From an uncultured Collinsella sp. (GTDB lineage Bacteria; Actinomycetota; Coriobacteriia; Coriobacteriales; Coriobacteriaceae), in the NCBI GenBank assembly GCA_937969105.1, contig CALBUZ010000173.1, positions 1 to 15,954 of the forward strand: 15,954 nt of DNA, written 5' to 3'. Position numbers and translations under genes: made by a program. Under the pieces are notes generated by a model that saw nothing but the letters and a program-made list of their open reading frames with translations, was not told the DNA's origin and searched no databases. Positions 6,812 through 13,578 of this stretch are shown here, piece after piece (position 1 is the first letter of the stretch; every line of letters starts with the position of its first letter).

Positions 6812-7792
6812 ATGAAGGACATCACCATCAGCCGCAGGAGCCTTCTTGTCTCCGCTGGCCTGCTCGCGCTCGCTCCGCTCGCCGGATGCGGCGGCAACTC
6901 TGGTTCCGGCTCCGCTGCCGCCGGTTCCGACTACACCATCGGCGTTCTGCAGCTCACCGAGCACTCCGCGCTCGATGCCGCCAACGACGGCTTCGTCAAG
7001 GCCATCAAGAAGAGCGGCCTCAAGGTCAAGATCGACCAGAAGAACGCCCAGAACGACCAGTCCACGTGTAAGTCCATTGCCGACAAGTTCGTAGGCGACG
7101 GCGTCAACCTGATCTATGCCATCGCTACGCCCGCCGCGCAGGCTGCCGCCGGCGCTACCGCTGATATCCCCATCGTTGGCTGCGCCATCACCGACTACGC
7201 CACTTCCGGCCTGGTCCAGGACAACGACAAGCCCGGCACCAACGTCACGGGCGCTTCCGACCTCACCCCGGTCGCCGAGCAGCTCGAGATGATGCAGAAG
7301 GTCCTGCCCGACGTTAAGAAGGTCGGCCTGCTCTACTGCACCGCCGAATCCAACTCCGACGTCCAGATCAAGGCCGCCAAGAAGGAGCTCGACAAGCTGG
7401 GCCTCGAGTACACCGACTTCACCGTCTCGAGCTCTAACGAGATCCAGTCCGTTGTCGAGTCTGCCGTGGGCAAGGTCGACGCGCTGTACTCCCCCACTGA
7501 CAACACCATCGCCGCGGGCGCTTCGCAGGTCGGCCAGATTTGCAAGGAGAACAAGCTCCCCTTCGTTACCGGCGAGGAGGGCATGTGCAAGGCCGGCGGC
7601 GTGTTCACCCTCTCCATCAACTATGAGGACCTGGGCTACGCTGCAGGCGAGATGGCCGTCAAGATCCTGAAGGGCGAGGCCAAGCCCGAGGATATGCCGA
7701 TCAAGCATCTCTCGAGCAAGGACCTGGTCGTCGTCAAGAACGACGAGATGGCCGAGGCCCTGGGCATCGACCTCTCCGCTCTGGACGCATAG
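6812..7792 (+). CDS. ABC transporter substrate-binding lipoprotein (TrpX-like, ABC_sub_bind family)
   Basis: A 326-residue solute receptor, membrane-anchored outside the cell by a lipid on Cys26. The N-terminus MKDITISRRSLL, a hydrophobic core and the lipobox LAGC (23-26) mark a lipoprotein signal; the SRRSLL stretch also resembles a twin-arginine signal. The mature protein starts with a Gly/Ser/Ala spacer, then YTIGVLQLTEHSALDAANDGF and the two-lobed type I binding fold of family PF04392: IYAIATPAAQAA (about 106-117), IPIVGCAITDYA (123-134), KKVGLLYCTAESNS (169-182), DALYSPTDNTIA (219-230) and FTLSINYEDLGYAAGEMA (262-279). The streptococcal TrpX receptor for aromatic amino acids is in this family, so an amino acid is the likely ligand, but other members differ. 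GGGGG lies 7 nt before the ATG. It heads a receptor-permease-ATPase operon. Confidence 0.92.
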   Translation: MKDITISRRSLLVSAGLLALAPLAGCGGNSGSGSAAAGSDYTIGVLQLTEHSALDAANDGFVKAIKKSGLKVKIDQKNAQNDQSTCKSIADKFVGDGVNLIYAIATPAAQAAAGATADIPIVGCAITDYATSGLVQDNDKPGTNVTGASDLTPVAEQLEMMQKVLPDVKKVGLLYCTAESNSDVQIKAAKKELDKLGLEYTDFTVSSSNEIQSVVESAVGKVDALYSPTDNTIAAGASQVGQICKENKLPFVTGEEGMCKAGGVFTLSINYEDLGYAAGEMAVKILKGEAKPEDMPIKHLSSKDLVVVKNDEMAEALGIDLSALDA

Positions 7793-7863
7793 CGTCATGC
7801 GTGGCAATGCATCTAGAGCCCGCGCTCGTGCCATAGCCGCGTTATTCAATATCTGAGCCACAG

Positions 7864-7892
7864 GGGCGAACGCTAAAGACCGGCGTTCGCCC
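7864..7892 (+). terminator. Hairpin between receptor and permease genes
   Basis: GGGCGAACGC (7864-7873), a 9-nt loop, GCGTTCGCCC (7883-7892): a perfect 10-bp stem followed by TGCTTGTTTC, partly T-rich. It sits in the 204-bp gap inside the importer operon and could act as a leaky terminator or 3'-end stabiliser, keeping the receptor more abundant than the membrane parts. Confidence 0.5.
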
Positions 7893-7996
7893 TGCTTGTT
7901 TCGGATGAGACAAAACATCCGCCCGCAGCTCTTTTATGCAGTGTTACCGCTATTATGGAAAATCACGTGTCCACCCTATCCTAGGAGGTATGAAGC

Positions 7997-8920
7997 ATGC
8001 TCATTGCATTGCAGGGCGCCATTTCGCAGGGCGTCCTCTGGGGCATTATGGTGCTCGGCGTGTTTATCACGTTCCGCCTGCTCGACATCCCCGATATGAC
8101 CTGCGACGGCAGCTTTGCCCTCGGCGGCTGCGTTTGCGCCGTGCTCATCGTCAACAATAACGTCGACCCACTGCTCGCCGTACTGGCTGGCATGTGCGCC
8201 GGCGCCATCGCGGGCGCCGTCACGGGCATCTTGACCACCGTTTTTGAGATTCCCGCAATCCTCGCCGGAATCCTTACGCAGATCAGTCTGTGGTCCATCA
8301 ACCTGCGCATCATGGGCAAATCCAACACGCCCATCCTTGCCAAGGGCACCATCTTCTCATCCGTCAGTCACATGACGGGCCTGCCGCAGTCCACTGTTGC
8401 CATTATCCTGGGCATTGTGCTGGCCGTGGCCATCGTCGCCATCCTGTACTGGTTCTTTGGCACCGAGATCGGCTCGGCGCTGCGTGCCACCGGCAACAAC
8501 GAGTACATGATCCGCGCCCTGGGCGTCAACACCAACTCCACCAAGATGATCGCCCTCGTGCTCTCCAACGCCCTTATCGGCCTTTCGGGTGCGCTCATCT
8601 GCCAGAGCCAGAAGTACGCTGACATTGGCATGGGCACAGGCGCCATCGTTATCGGTCTTGCCGCCATTGTTATCGGCGAGGTGCTCGGCCGCCTGCTGCC
8701 CGGCGGTCTGACGCAGTTTAGCGTCCGTCTTGCCTCTGCCGTCTTTGGCTCCGTGGTGTACTTCCTCATTCGCGCCATCGTGCTGCAGCTGGGCATGGAT
8801 GCCAACGACATGAAGCTGCTCTCCGCCGTGATCGTTGCCGTGGCCCTGTGCGTGCCCGTGGTTTGGGAGCGCTATAAGCTCCGCAGCTCCTACACGAAGG
8901 GGGATGAGGCAGATGCTTAA
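7997..8920 (+). CDS. ABC transporter permease (TrpY-like, BPD_transp_2/LivH-type)
   Basis: A 307-residue integral membrane permease of the branched-chain amino-acid type, with about eight hydrophobic segments spread over residues 5-295. Family marks include FRLLDIPDMTCDGSFALGG (26-44), IPAILAGILTQISLWSIN (86-103), and the cytoplasmic coupling segment ALRATGNNEYMIRALGVN (162-179), which docks on the ATPase. The start at 7997 has AGGAGG eight bases upstream; the nearer ATG at 7990 is in another frame. The 3' end overlaps the ATPase gene by 8 nt, so the two are translationally coupled. It works with the receptor at 6812 and the ATPase at 8913. It is read as a homodimer because only one permease gene is present, which is usual for TrpXYZ-like systems and unlike the two-permease Liv importers. 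Confidence 0.92.
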   Translation: MLIALQGAISQGVLWGIMVLGVFITFRLLDIPDMTCDGSFALGGCVCAVLIVNNNVDPLLAVLAGMCAGAIAGAVTGILTTVFEIPAILAGILTQISLWSINLRIMGKSNTPILAKGTIFSSVSHMTGLPQSTVAIILGIVLAVAIVAILYWFFGTEIGSALRATGNNEYMIRALGVNTNSTKMIALVLSNALIGLSGALICQSQKYADIGMGTGAIVIGLAAIVIGEVLGRLLPGGLTQFSVRLASAVFGSVVYFLIRAIVLQLGMDANDMKLLSAVIVAVALCVPVVWERYKLRSSYTKGDEADA

Positions 8921-9707
8921 GCTCTCGCACGTCAAAAAGACCTTTAACAAGGGCACCGTCACCGAGAAGCGCGCGCTCACCGGCGTCGACCTTACCCTTA
9001 ACGACGGCGACTTTGTGACCGTGATCGGCGGCAACGGCGCCGGCAAGTCCACGCTGCTCAACATGATTGCCGGCGTGTATCCGCTCGATTCGGGCGTTAT
9101 CGAGCTCGACGGCACCGACATCTCGCGTCTGAGCGAGTCTCAGCGCGCCAAGTACCTGGGCCGTGTGTTCCAGGACCCCATGCGCGGCACCGCAGCCGAC
9201 ATGCAGATTGCCGAGAATCTAGCCCTCGCCAAGCGCCGCGGTCAGCGTCGCGGTCTTTCGTGGGGTGTCACCAAGGCCGAGAAGGACGAGTACGTTGAGC
9301 TGCTCAAGCGCTTGGACCTCGGTCTGGACACGCGCCTCAACGCCAAGGTCGGCCTGCTCTCGGGCGGCCAGCGCCAGGCACTCACCCTGCTGATGGCCAC
9401 GCTCACCAAGCCGCGCCTGCTGCTGCTCGACGAGCACACCGCGGCCCTCGACCCCAAGACGGCATCGAAGGTACTCAACCTGACCGAGGAGATCGTCGAC
9501 GAGAACCACCTGACTACGCTCATGGTCACGCACAACATGAACGACGCCATCCGTCTGGGCAACCGTCTGATCATGATGCACGAGGGTCACGTGATTTACG
9601 ACGTGGCGGGCGATGAGAAGAAGTCACTCACCGTGGCCGACCTGCTGCAGAAGTTCGAGGAGGTCTCGGGCGGCGAGCTCGCCAACGACCGCATGCTGCT
9701 GAGCTAA
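8913..9707 (+). CDS. ABC transporter ATP-binding protein (TrpZ-like)
   Basis: A 264-residue ATPase that powers the importer from the cytoplasmic side. It shows Walker A GGNGAGKST (39-47), a Q-loop at Gln87 (VFQDP), the signature LSGGQRQ (149-155), Walker B LLLLDEH (169-175) and the switch His207 in MVTHN. The residue after the catalytic Glu174 is His, as in many LivG/LivF-like and TrpZ-like ATPases. The ATG at 8913 lies inside the last codons of the permease gene (8-nt overlap) with GATGAGG upstream; an in-frame ATG at 8835 would add 26 residues that only re-read permease sequence. The gene ends directly against the first of two GGGACAGG-core hairpins. Confidence 0.95.
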   Translation: MLKLSHVKKTFNKGTVTEKRALTGVDLTLNDGDFVTVIGGNGAGKSTLLNMIAGVYPLDSGVIELDGTDISRLSESQRAKYLGRVFQDPMRGTAADMQIAENLALAKRRGQRRGLSWGVTKAEKDEYVELLKRLDLGLDTRLNAKVGLLSGGQRQALTLLMATLTKPRLLLLDEHTAALDPKTASKVLNLTEEIVDENHLTTLMVTHNMNDAIRLGNRLIMMHEGHVIYDVAGDEKKSLTVADLLQKFEEVSGGELANDRMLLS

Positions 9708-9746
9708 AACCCGCCAAAAAGGGACAGGTTTATTTTGGCAGGTTTT
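9706..9746 (+). repeat. GGGACAGG-core hairpin, copy 1 (terminator-like)
   Basis: AAAACCCGCCAAAA (9706-9719) and TTTTGGCAGGTTTT (9733-9746) form a 14-bp stem with one C/A mismatch; the 13-nt loop holds GGGACAGG. The left arm begins inside the TAA stop of the ATPase gene and the stem ends in TTTT, as in an intrinsic terminator. Confidence 0.7.
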
Positions 9747-9761
9747 ATCTGCGCAAACGTC

Positions 9762-9801
9762 AAAACCGCCGCAAAGGGACAGGCACCTTTGCGGCGGTTT
9801 T
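9762..9801 (+). repeat. GGGACAGG-core hairpin, copy 2 (terminator-like)
   Basis: AAAACCGCCGCAAAGG (9762-9777), loop GACAGGCA, CCTTTGCGGCGGTTTT (9786-9801): a perfect 16-bp stem, the longest in the window, ending in TTTT. It lies 15 nt after copy 1, giving the importer operon a double terminator. Confidence 0.8.
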
Positions 9802-9864
9802 CGCATATTATGTCGATAATCCAGCGTCAGCAGGGACCACTGGTCAAGAACTAAGGAAACTGCC

Positions 9865-10029
9865 ATGAGAAGACTCCTTCCCCGTCTTGCCTTGACCGCT
9901 GCGCTTCTCGCCGGTGCGCTCACCGGCGCCCCAGCCTACGCCGCTGCGGCCACCCCTTCTCAAGTTATCGGCGCGTCCGATGTGATCGGACAGGCTTCTT
10001 GGTGGGTATCATGGTTGGACAATCATTAG
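9865..10029 (+). CDS. Small secreted protein of unknown function (54 aa)
   Basis: A 54-codon ORF whose product begins MRRLLPRLALTAALLAG and reads as a standard Sec signal peptide: basic n-region, hydrophobic core (residues 8-22), and a cleavage site near APAYA (22-26). About 28 residues would remain (ATPSQVIGASDVIG then QASWWVSWLDNH), with three Trp near the end. AAGGA lies 7 nt before the ATG. The stop codon TAG overlaps the AGGAGG ribosome binding site of the MscS-like gene, only 13 nt before its start, which suggests co-transcription. I do not recognise it. Alternatives are the remnant of a longer secreted protein cut by a frameshift, or a leader ORF. The well-formed signal sequence and spacing argue against pure chance. 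Confidence 0.5.
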   Translation: MRRLLPRLALTAALLAGALTGAPAYAAAATPSQVIGASDVIGQASWWVSWLDNH

Positions 10030-10042
10030 GAGGTTTCCCTAC

Positions 10043-10810
10043 ATGGAATTGTTTGAGCCAATTCTTCATTTCTTTGCACAACGATGGGTCCACAACATCA
10101 TCTGGGCAGGTATCTTGGCTATCGGCACCGCCGTTGCCGCCAAGGTCGCGTCCAAGACCCTGCGCCACCTGCTTAACCGCGACGATAACCCACTCCCTTC
10201 ATCCAGCATCTTCATCAACATCGCGCGCGCCGTCATATGGACGATCGGCGGCAGTTTTATCCTCGACAACTGCTTTGGCATTAACGCAAACGCCCTCGTC
10301 GCCGCTCTTGGCGTCGGCGGCATCGCCATCTCGCTCGGCTTTCAGGACACGCTGTCAAACCTCATCGGCGGCATGCAGGTGACCTTTATGGGCATCATCA
10401 AGCCCGGCGACAATATCGAGGTCGGCGGCGTGTCGGGCGTGGTCCAAGACATCACCTGGCGCCATACGACCATCGAGGACGCCTGCGGGCAGACCATCAT
10501 CGTCCCCAACTCCAACATCTCCAAGAACACGCTCGTGCATTTGATGCCCTTTGGGCGCGTGGCCGTCCCCGTCGCGGTCAAGGACACGTCCAAGTGGGTT
10601 TCACTGGACGCGTTGGCAGATGAACTTACCGACGCCACCAAGGCCGCCGTGCTTCCCATCTCTGGCTTTGACAAAGAGCCCTACGTGCTCTTTAGCGAGA
10701 TCGGCGACTTTGGCATCAAGGGCAAGATCATCTTTATCGTCAGCGACGACAGCACCACTTTCACGGCAGCCGACGCCTGCATCCGCGCCATCGCCCCCAT
10801 CATCGCCTAA
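10043..10810 (+). CDS. MscS-family mechanosensitive ion channel
   Basis: A 255-residue inner-membrane channel of the small-conductance mechanosensitive family, which opens under membrane tension to release solutes on osmotic downshock. Hydrophobic segments lie at about 15-35, 57-76 and 82-100; the last is the Gly/Ala-rich pore helix ALVAALGVGGIAISLGF, continuing into QDTLSNLIGGM (101-111). The beta domain follows with KPGDNIEVGG (120-129), VVQDITWRHTTIED (133-146) and the family hallmark VPNSNISKN (154-162), then an alpha/beta C-terminal domain to about 255. The length is close to E. coli MscS (286) but with a shorter N-terminus. AGGAGG lies 9 nt before the ATG. It probably forms an operon with the small secreted ORF ahead of it, and is followed at once by a GGGACAGG-core hairpin. 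Confidence 0.93.
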   Translation: MELFEPILHFFAQRWVHNIIWAGILAIGTAVAAKVASKTLRHLLNRDDNPLPSSSIFINIARAVIWTIGGSFILDNCFGINANALVAALGVGGIAISLGFQDTLSNLIGGMQVTFMGIIKPGDNIEVGGVSGVVQDITWRHTTIEDACGQTIIVPNSNISKNTLVHLMPFGRVAVPVAVKDTSKWVSLDALADELTDATKAAVLPISGFDKEPYVLFSEIGDFGIKGKIIFIVSDDSTTFTAADACIRAIAPIIA

Positions 10811-10848
10811 AACCACCACAAAGGGGACAGGCGCCTTTGTGGGGCTTT
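10811..10848 (+). repeat. GGGACAGG-core hairpin, copy 3 (terminator-like)
   Basis: CCACAAAGG (10816-10824), loop GGACAGGCG, CCTTTGTGG (10834-10842): a perfect 9-bp stem starting right after the MscS-like stop codon, with GCTTTCG behind it. The 3' flank TTTCGCAT is shared with copy 2, so the repeat extends beyond the stem. Confidence 0.75.
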
Positions 10849-10904
10849 CGCATCGTGGTACCATGGTTCATATCGTTGTTTAAACGACTAAGGGAGTAGA
10901 CACC

Positions 10905-12821
10905 ATGGAAGAGGCCTATCGTCAAGCACGCAAGCGCGGCGAGCAGGGACGCCGTCGCGCCATCAGCCAAAGCGAGCACCCGTACCTTACGGACCTCGAT
11001 AGCCTCGTTGCCCAACTCCCCTTAGGTCAGCGAGAGAATGTCGGCCTAAGGGATATTCCGCTCGAAATGGTCGTCGGCACGGTCACCAAAGGCCGTCAGT
11101 CTGCCTTTTCGTGCAACTTTATGCCCCTGTTGCCATTTAGCACCGAGTTCGCCCGCAAGTGGTCCAACCTCTACGACATCCAGGTGACCGAGGGCTATCG
11201 CGACCCCATCATCGTCACTGAGTTCATGCATCGGTTTTACGTCCAAGAGGGCAACAAGCGCGTCAGCGTCCTCAAATTCCTGGACGCCCCGACGGTTTCG
11301 GCCAAGGTCACCCGCCTCTACCCCGGAAAATGGGATTCCGTCGAAAGTCGCCTGTACGGCGAGTTCTGCGCGTTTTGGCGCGTCTGCCCCCTATACGAGA
11401 TCGAGTTCTCGCGCGAGGGAAGCTACGAGACGCTCGCCAAGATGCTCGGTCAGAACCTTGTCGAAAAGTGGCCACAGAAAAAGGTCGACTACCTGCGCCA
11501 CACCTTCCTACTCTTTAAGCGCGCCTACCTGCGCGCCGGCGGCGACCATCTGGACATTACGCCCGCCGACGCCATGCTCGTCTACCTCAACGTGTACAAC
11601 CAAGACCGTCTGCTGGATACGCCGACGGACATCGTCGTAAACCGCCTGTGCAAGATTTGGCGCGAGCTGGTCATTGCCGGCAAAAATGACGAGGACAAGG
11701 TCGATCTTGTCGAGGCACCGAGCGTCGACGAGGAGGAGGCGCCCGCCAAGTCCACTTCCGGTGTGCTCAACTTCTTTATGGGCAAGACCGTCTACTCGGC
11801 GGCCAACCCCCTGCGCATCGCCTTTATCCATGAATTCCCCTGCGCCACGTCGAGCTGGGACAGCCTGCACGACCAAGGACGCCAGTATCTCGACGAGCAC
11901 TTTGGCGGCATCGTGCGCACCGAGGCATTCGAGAACTGCCACGATCCGGACGTGTTCTACGCCGCCGTGGAAACGGCTGTCAAACATGGAGCTAACGTCA
12001 TCTTCTCGACCTCGCACCGCCTGATGGAATACACGCTCAGGGCTGCCGTCGAGTATCCCCAGGTACGATTCCTCAACTGCTCTATCGGCCTTCCCCACCA
12101 AAGCGTCCGTTCGTACTTTGGCAAAATGTACGAGGCCAAGTTCCTCCTGGGCGCCCTTGCCGCCAGCATGGCGGACAACCACCGCATCGGTTATCATGCG
12201 TCGGTCTTTGCGTCGGGCGCGCTTAGCGAGATCAACGCCTTTGCCATCGGCGCCTCGTTGCTCGACCCTCGCGCGCAGGTAATCCTCACCTGGGGCGATG
12301 TGCCCGCCGGCGGCCTTGCCGAGGCCATGTGCCGCGAAGGCGTGAGCGTCATGACCGGCGCCGACATGTCAAAGTCGCTCGAAGACCCCACGGCCTACGG
12401 ACTCCACCGCCTGGTCGATGGCAAGGTCGTCGGCATCGCCATGCCGATATGGAACTGGGGTCGATACTACGAGCTTATCGTGCGAAGCCTGCTGCATGGC
12501 ACCTGGGATGAGACCAGTGACGATAGCCAGGTTCGCGCCGTCAACTACTGGTATGGTATGAGCTCGGGCGTTATCGACATTCGCTACGCTCCGGGCCTGC
12601 CTTATCAGACGCGCAAGCTTGTTCAGCTGCTCCGCAATGGCATCGTCGAGGGCTCCATCAATCCATTTGGCGGCGAACTCCATAGCCAAGACGGCGTGGT
12701 GCAGATCGAGGGCTTTCCCCCGCTGCCGAGCACGCAGATTGTCGAGATGAATTGGCTGGCCGACAACGTGGTGGGCACCATTCCGCAGCTCGACGATGAG
12801 CCGAAGGTCCGCGCCCTATGA
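10905..12821 (+). CDS. Cytoplasmic ParB-like/BMP-domain fusion protein
   Basis: A 638-residue protein with no signal peptide, lipobox or membrane span, so predicted to stay in the cytoplasm. Residues about 45-140 resemble a ParB/sulfiredoxin-type fold: VTEGYRDPIIVTEF, then FYVQEGNKRVSVLKFLDAP (111-129), which recalls the ParB box that ends in GxRR. Residues about 140-265 are mainly helical. An acidic linker (261-285) leads to about 303-560, which reads as a BMP/PnrA nucleoside-binding domain: LRIAFIHEFP, SSWDSLHDQG (316-325), GANVIFSTS, YPQVRFLNCSIG (384-395), EAKFLLGALAA (410-420), NAFAIGASLLDP (444-455). BMP domains are normally extracellular lipoproteins that bind purine nucleosides; one inside the cell suggests a sensor. 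Databases often label such proteins BMP-family ABC receptors, which the missing signal makes doubtful. The ATG has GGGAG 8 nt upstream; the stop overlaps the next gene by ATGA. The ParB-like part is the less certain assignment. Confidence 0.8.
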   Translation: MEEAYRQARKRGEQGRRRAISQSEHPYLTDLDSLVAQLPLGQRENVGLRDIPLEMVVGTVTKGRQSAFSCNFMPLLPFSTEFARKWSNLYDIQVTEGYRDPIIVTEFMHRFYVQEGNKRVSVLKFLDAPTVSAKVTRLYPGKWDSVESRLYGEFCAFWRVCPLYEIEFSREGSYETLAKMLGQNLVEKWPQKKVDYLRHTFLLFKRAYLRAGGDHLDITPADAMLVYLNVYNQDRLLDTPTDIVVNRLCKIWRELVIAGKNDEDKVDLVEAPSVDEEEAPAKSTSGVLNFFMGKTVYSAANPLRIAFIHEFPCATSSWDSLHDQGRQYLDEHFGGIVRTEAFENCHDPDVFYAAVETAVKHGANVIFSTSHRLMEYTLRAAVEYPQVRFLNCSIGLPHQSVRSYFGKMYEAKFLLGALAASMADNHRIGYHASVFASGALSEINAFAIGASLLDPRAQVILTWGDVPAGGLAEAMCREGVSVMTGADMSKSLEDPTAYGLHRLVDGKVVGIAMPIWNWGRYYELIVRSLLHGTWDETSDDSQVRAVNYWYGMSSGVIDIRYAPGLPYQTRKLVQLLRNGIVEGSINPFGGELHSQDGVVQIEGFPPLPSTQIVEMNWLADNVVGTIPQLDDEPKVRAL

Positions 12822-13528
12822 AAATCCTTGCCGTAGCCGATACCGAAGAACGATGCCTTTGGGAATGCTTTCGCAAGGAACGCTTTGAGGGTGTTGACCT
12901 GATTTTGTCAGCTGGCGACCTGGACCCGGACTATCTTGAGTTTTTGGTCACCGTCATCAACAAACCGCTCATCTACGTGCGCGGCAACCACGATGACCGC
13001 TATGCACGTCATGCACCGGGTGGTTGCATTTGTGTCGAAGATGCCGTCTACGTGTACCGCGGCGTCCGCATTGCGGGGCTTGGCGGCTCCATGCGCTACC
13101 GAGACGGTGCCAACATGTATACCGAGCGCGAGATGGCCAAGCGCGTGCGCAAGCTGTCCCGCAAAGTGAGGATGGTCGGCGGCTGCGACATCATGCTCAC
13201 CCATGCACCCGCCGCCGGTGTGGGCGATCTGGATGATCTGCCACATCGAGGATTCGAATGCTTTAACACGGCGCTCGAGTCTTGGAATCCCGACTACATG
13301 GTGCACGGGCATGTGCACCAATGCTATGGTTGCGACTTTCAACGCGAACGTCAGCACGCATGCGGGGCAACGATCATCAACGCCTGCGGCTATACGCAGT
13401 TTGAACTAGACGAAGCGCGCTACCCCATCCGTGGCTGGCAGGCAGCCTGGCTCAACTCGCAAACCATGCGCCGTGAGCTCAAGCGCCACGAGGCCATCGA
13501 GTCCTCTACCGCCAGAACACCCTGGTAG
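12818..13528 (+). CDS. Calcineurin-like metallophosphoesterase
   Basis: A 236-residue cytoplasmic phosphoesterase of the MPE superfamily. The metal-site motifs appear in order: motif I VADTEE (Asp8), GDLDPDYL (Asp34), GNHDD (Asn57, His58), LTHAPAAG (His129) and HGHVH (His165, His167). Motif I is normally D-x-H; here Glu10 stands where the His should be, so the two-metal site is modified. GLGGSMRYRDG (87-97) and the N-terminal ILAVADTEERCLWECF resemble a Firmicutes subfamily with a D-x-E variant that I recall beside BMP-domain genes; this is from memory. The start overlaps the stop of the preceding gene (ATGA), so translation is coupled and equimolar products are likely. Its substrate is unknown; a nucleotide, or a phosphodiester linked to what the BMP domain binds, is a reasonable inference. 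A GGGACAGG-core hairpin follows the stop immediately. Confidence 0.88.
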   Translation: MKILAVADTEERCLWECFRKERFEGVDLILSAGDLDPDYLEFLVTVINKPLIYVRGNHDDRYARHAPGGCICVEDAVYVYRGVRIAGLGGSMRYRDGANMYTEREMAKRVRKLSRKVRMVGGCDIMLTHAPAAGVGDLDDLPHRGFECFNTALESWNPDYMVHGHVHQCYGCDFQRERQHACGATIINACGYTQFELDEARYPIRGWQAAWLNSQTMRRELKRHEAIESSTARTPW

Positions 13529-13565
13529 CCACTACAAAGGGGACAAGCACCTTTGTGGTGGTTTT
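13529..13565 (+). repeat. GGGACAGG-core hairpin, copy 4 (terminator-like)
   Basis: CCACTACAAAGG (13529-13540), loop GGACAAGCA, CCTTTGTGGTGG (13550-13561), then TTTT: a 12-bp stem with one T-G pair, starting at the base after the phosphoesterase stop. The loop differs from copies 2 and 3 by one base (GGACAAG for GGACAGG). Confidence 0.75.
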
Positions 13566-13578
13566 GGCCCGAGATAGC

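Noticed and set aside
6701..7918. 405-codon minus-strand frame across the ABC receptor gene.
   Set aside because: Low-complexity Gly/Val/Leu/Asp translation mirrors the receptor's codon bias; the plus strand has a lipoprotein signal and a conserved binding fold.
9786..9820. Possible outward promoter in the GGGACAGG repeat (TTGCGG with TATTAT or GATAAT).
   Set aside because: Spacers of 11 or 20 bp are outside the usual range, and the equivalent in copy 3 (TTGTGG, TACCAT) matches consensus poorly.
10873..10887. TCGTT/AACGA dyad around GTTTAAAC before the ParB-like/BMP fusion gene.
   Set aside because: A 5-bp stem around an AT-rich centre; too short to separate from chance without comparative data.
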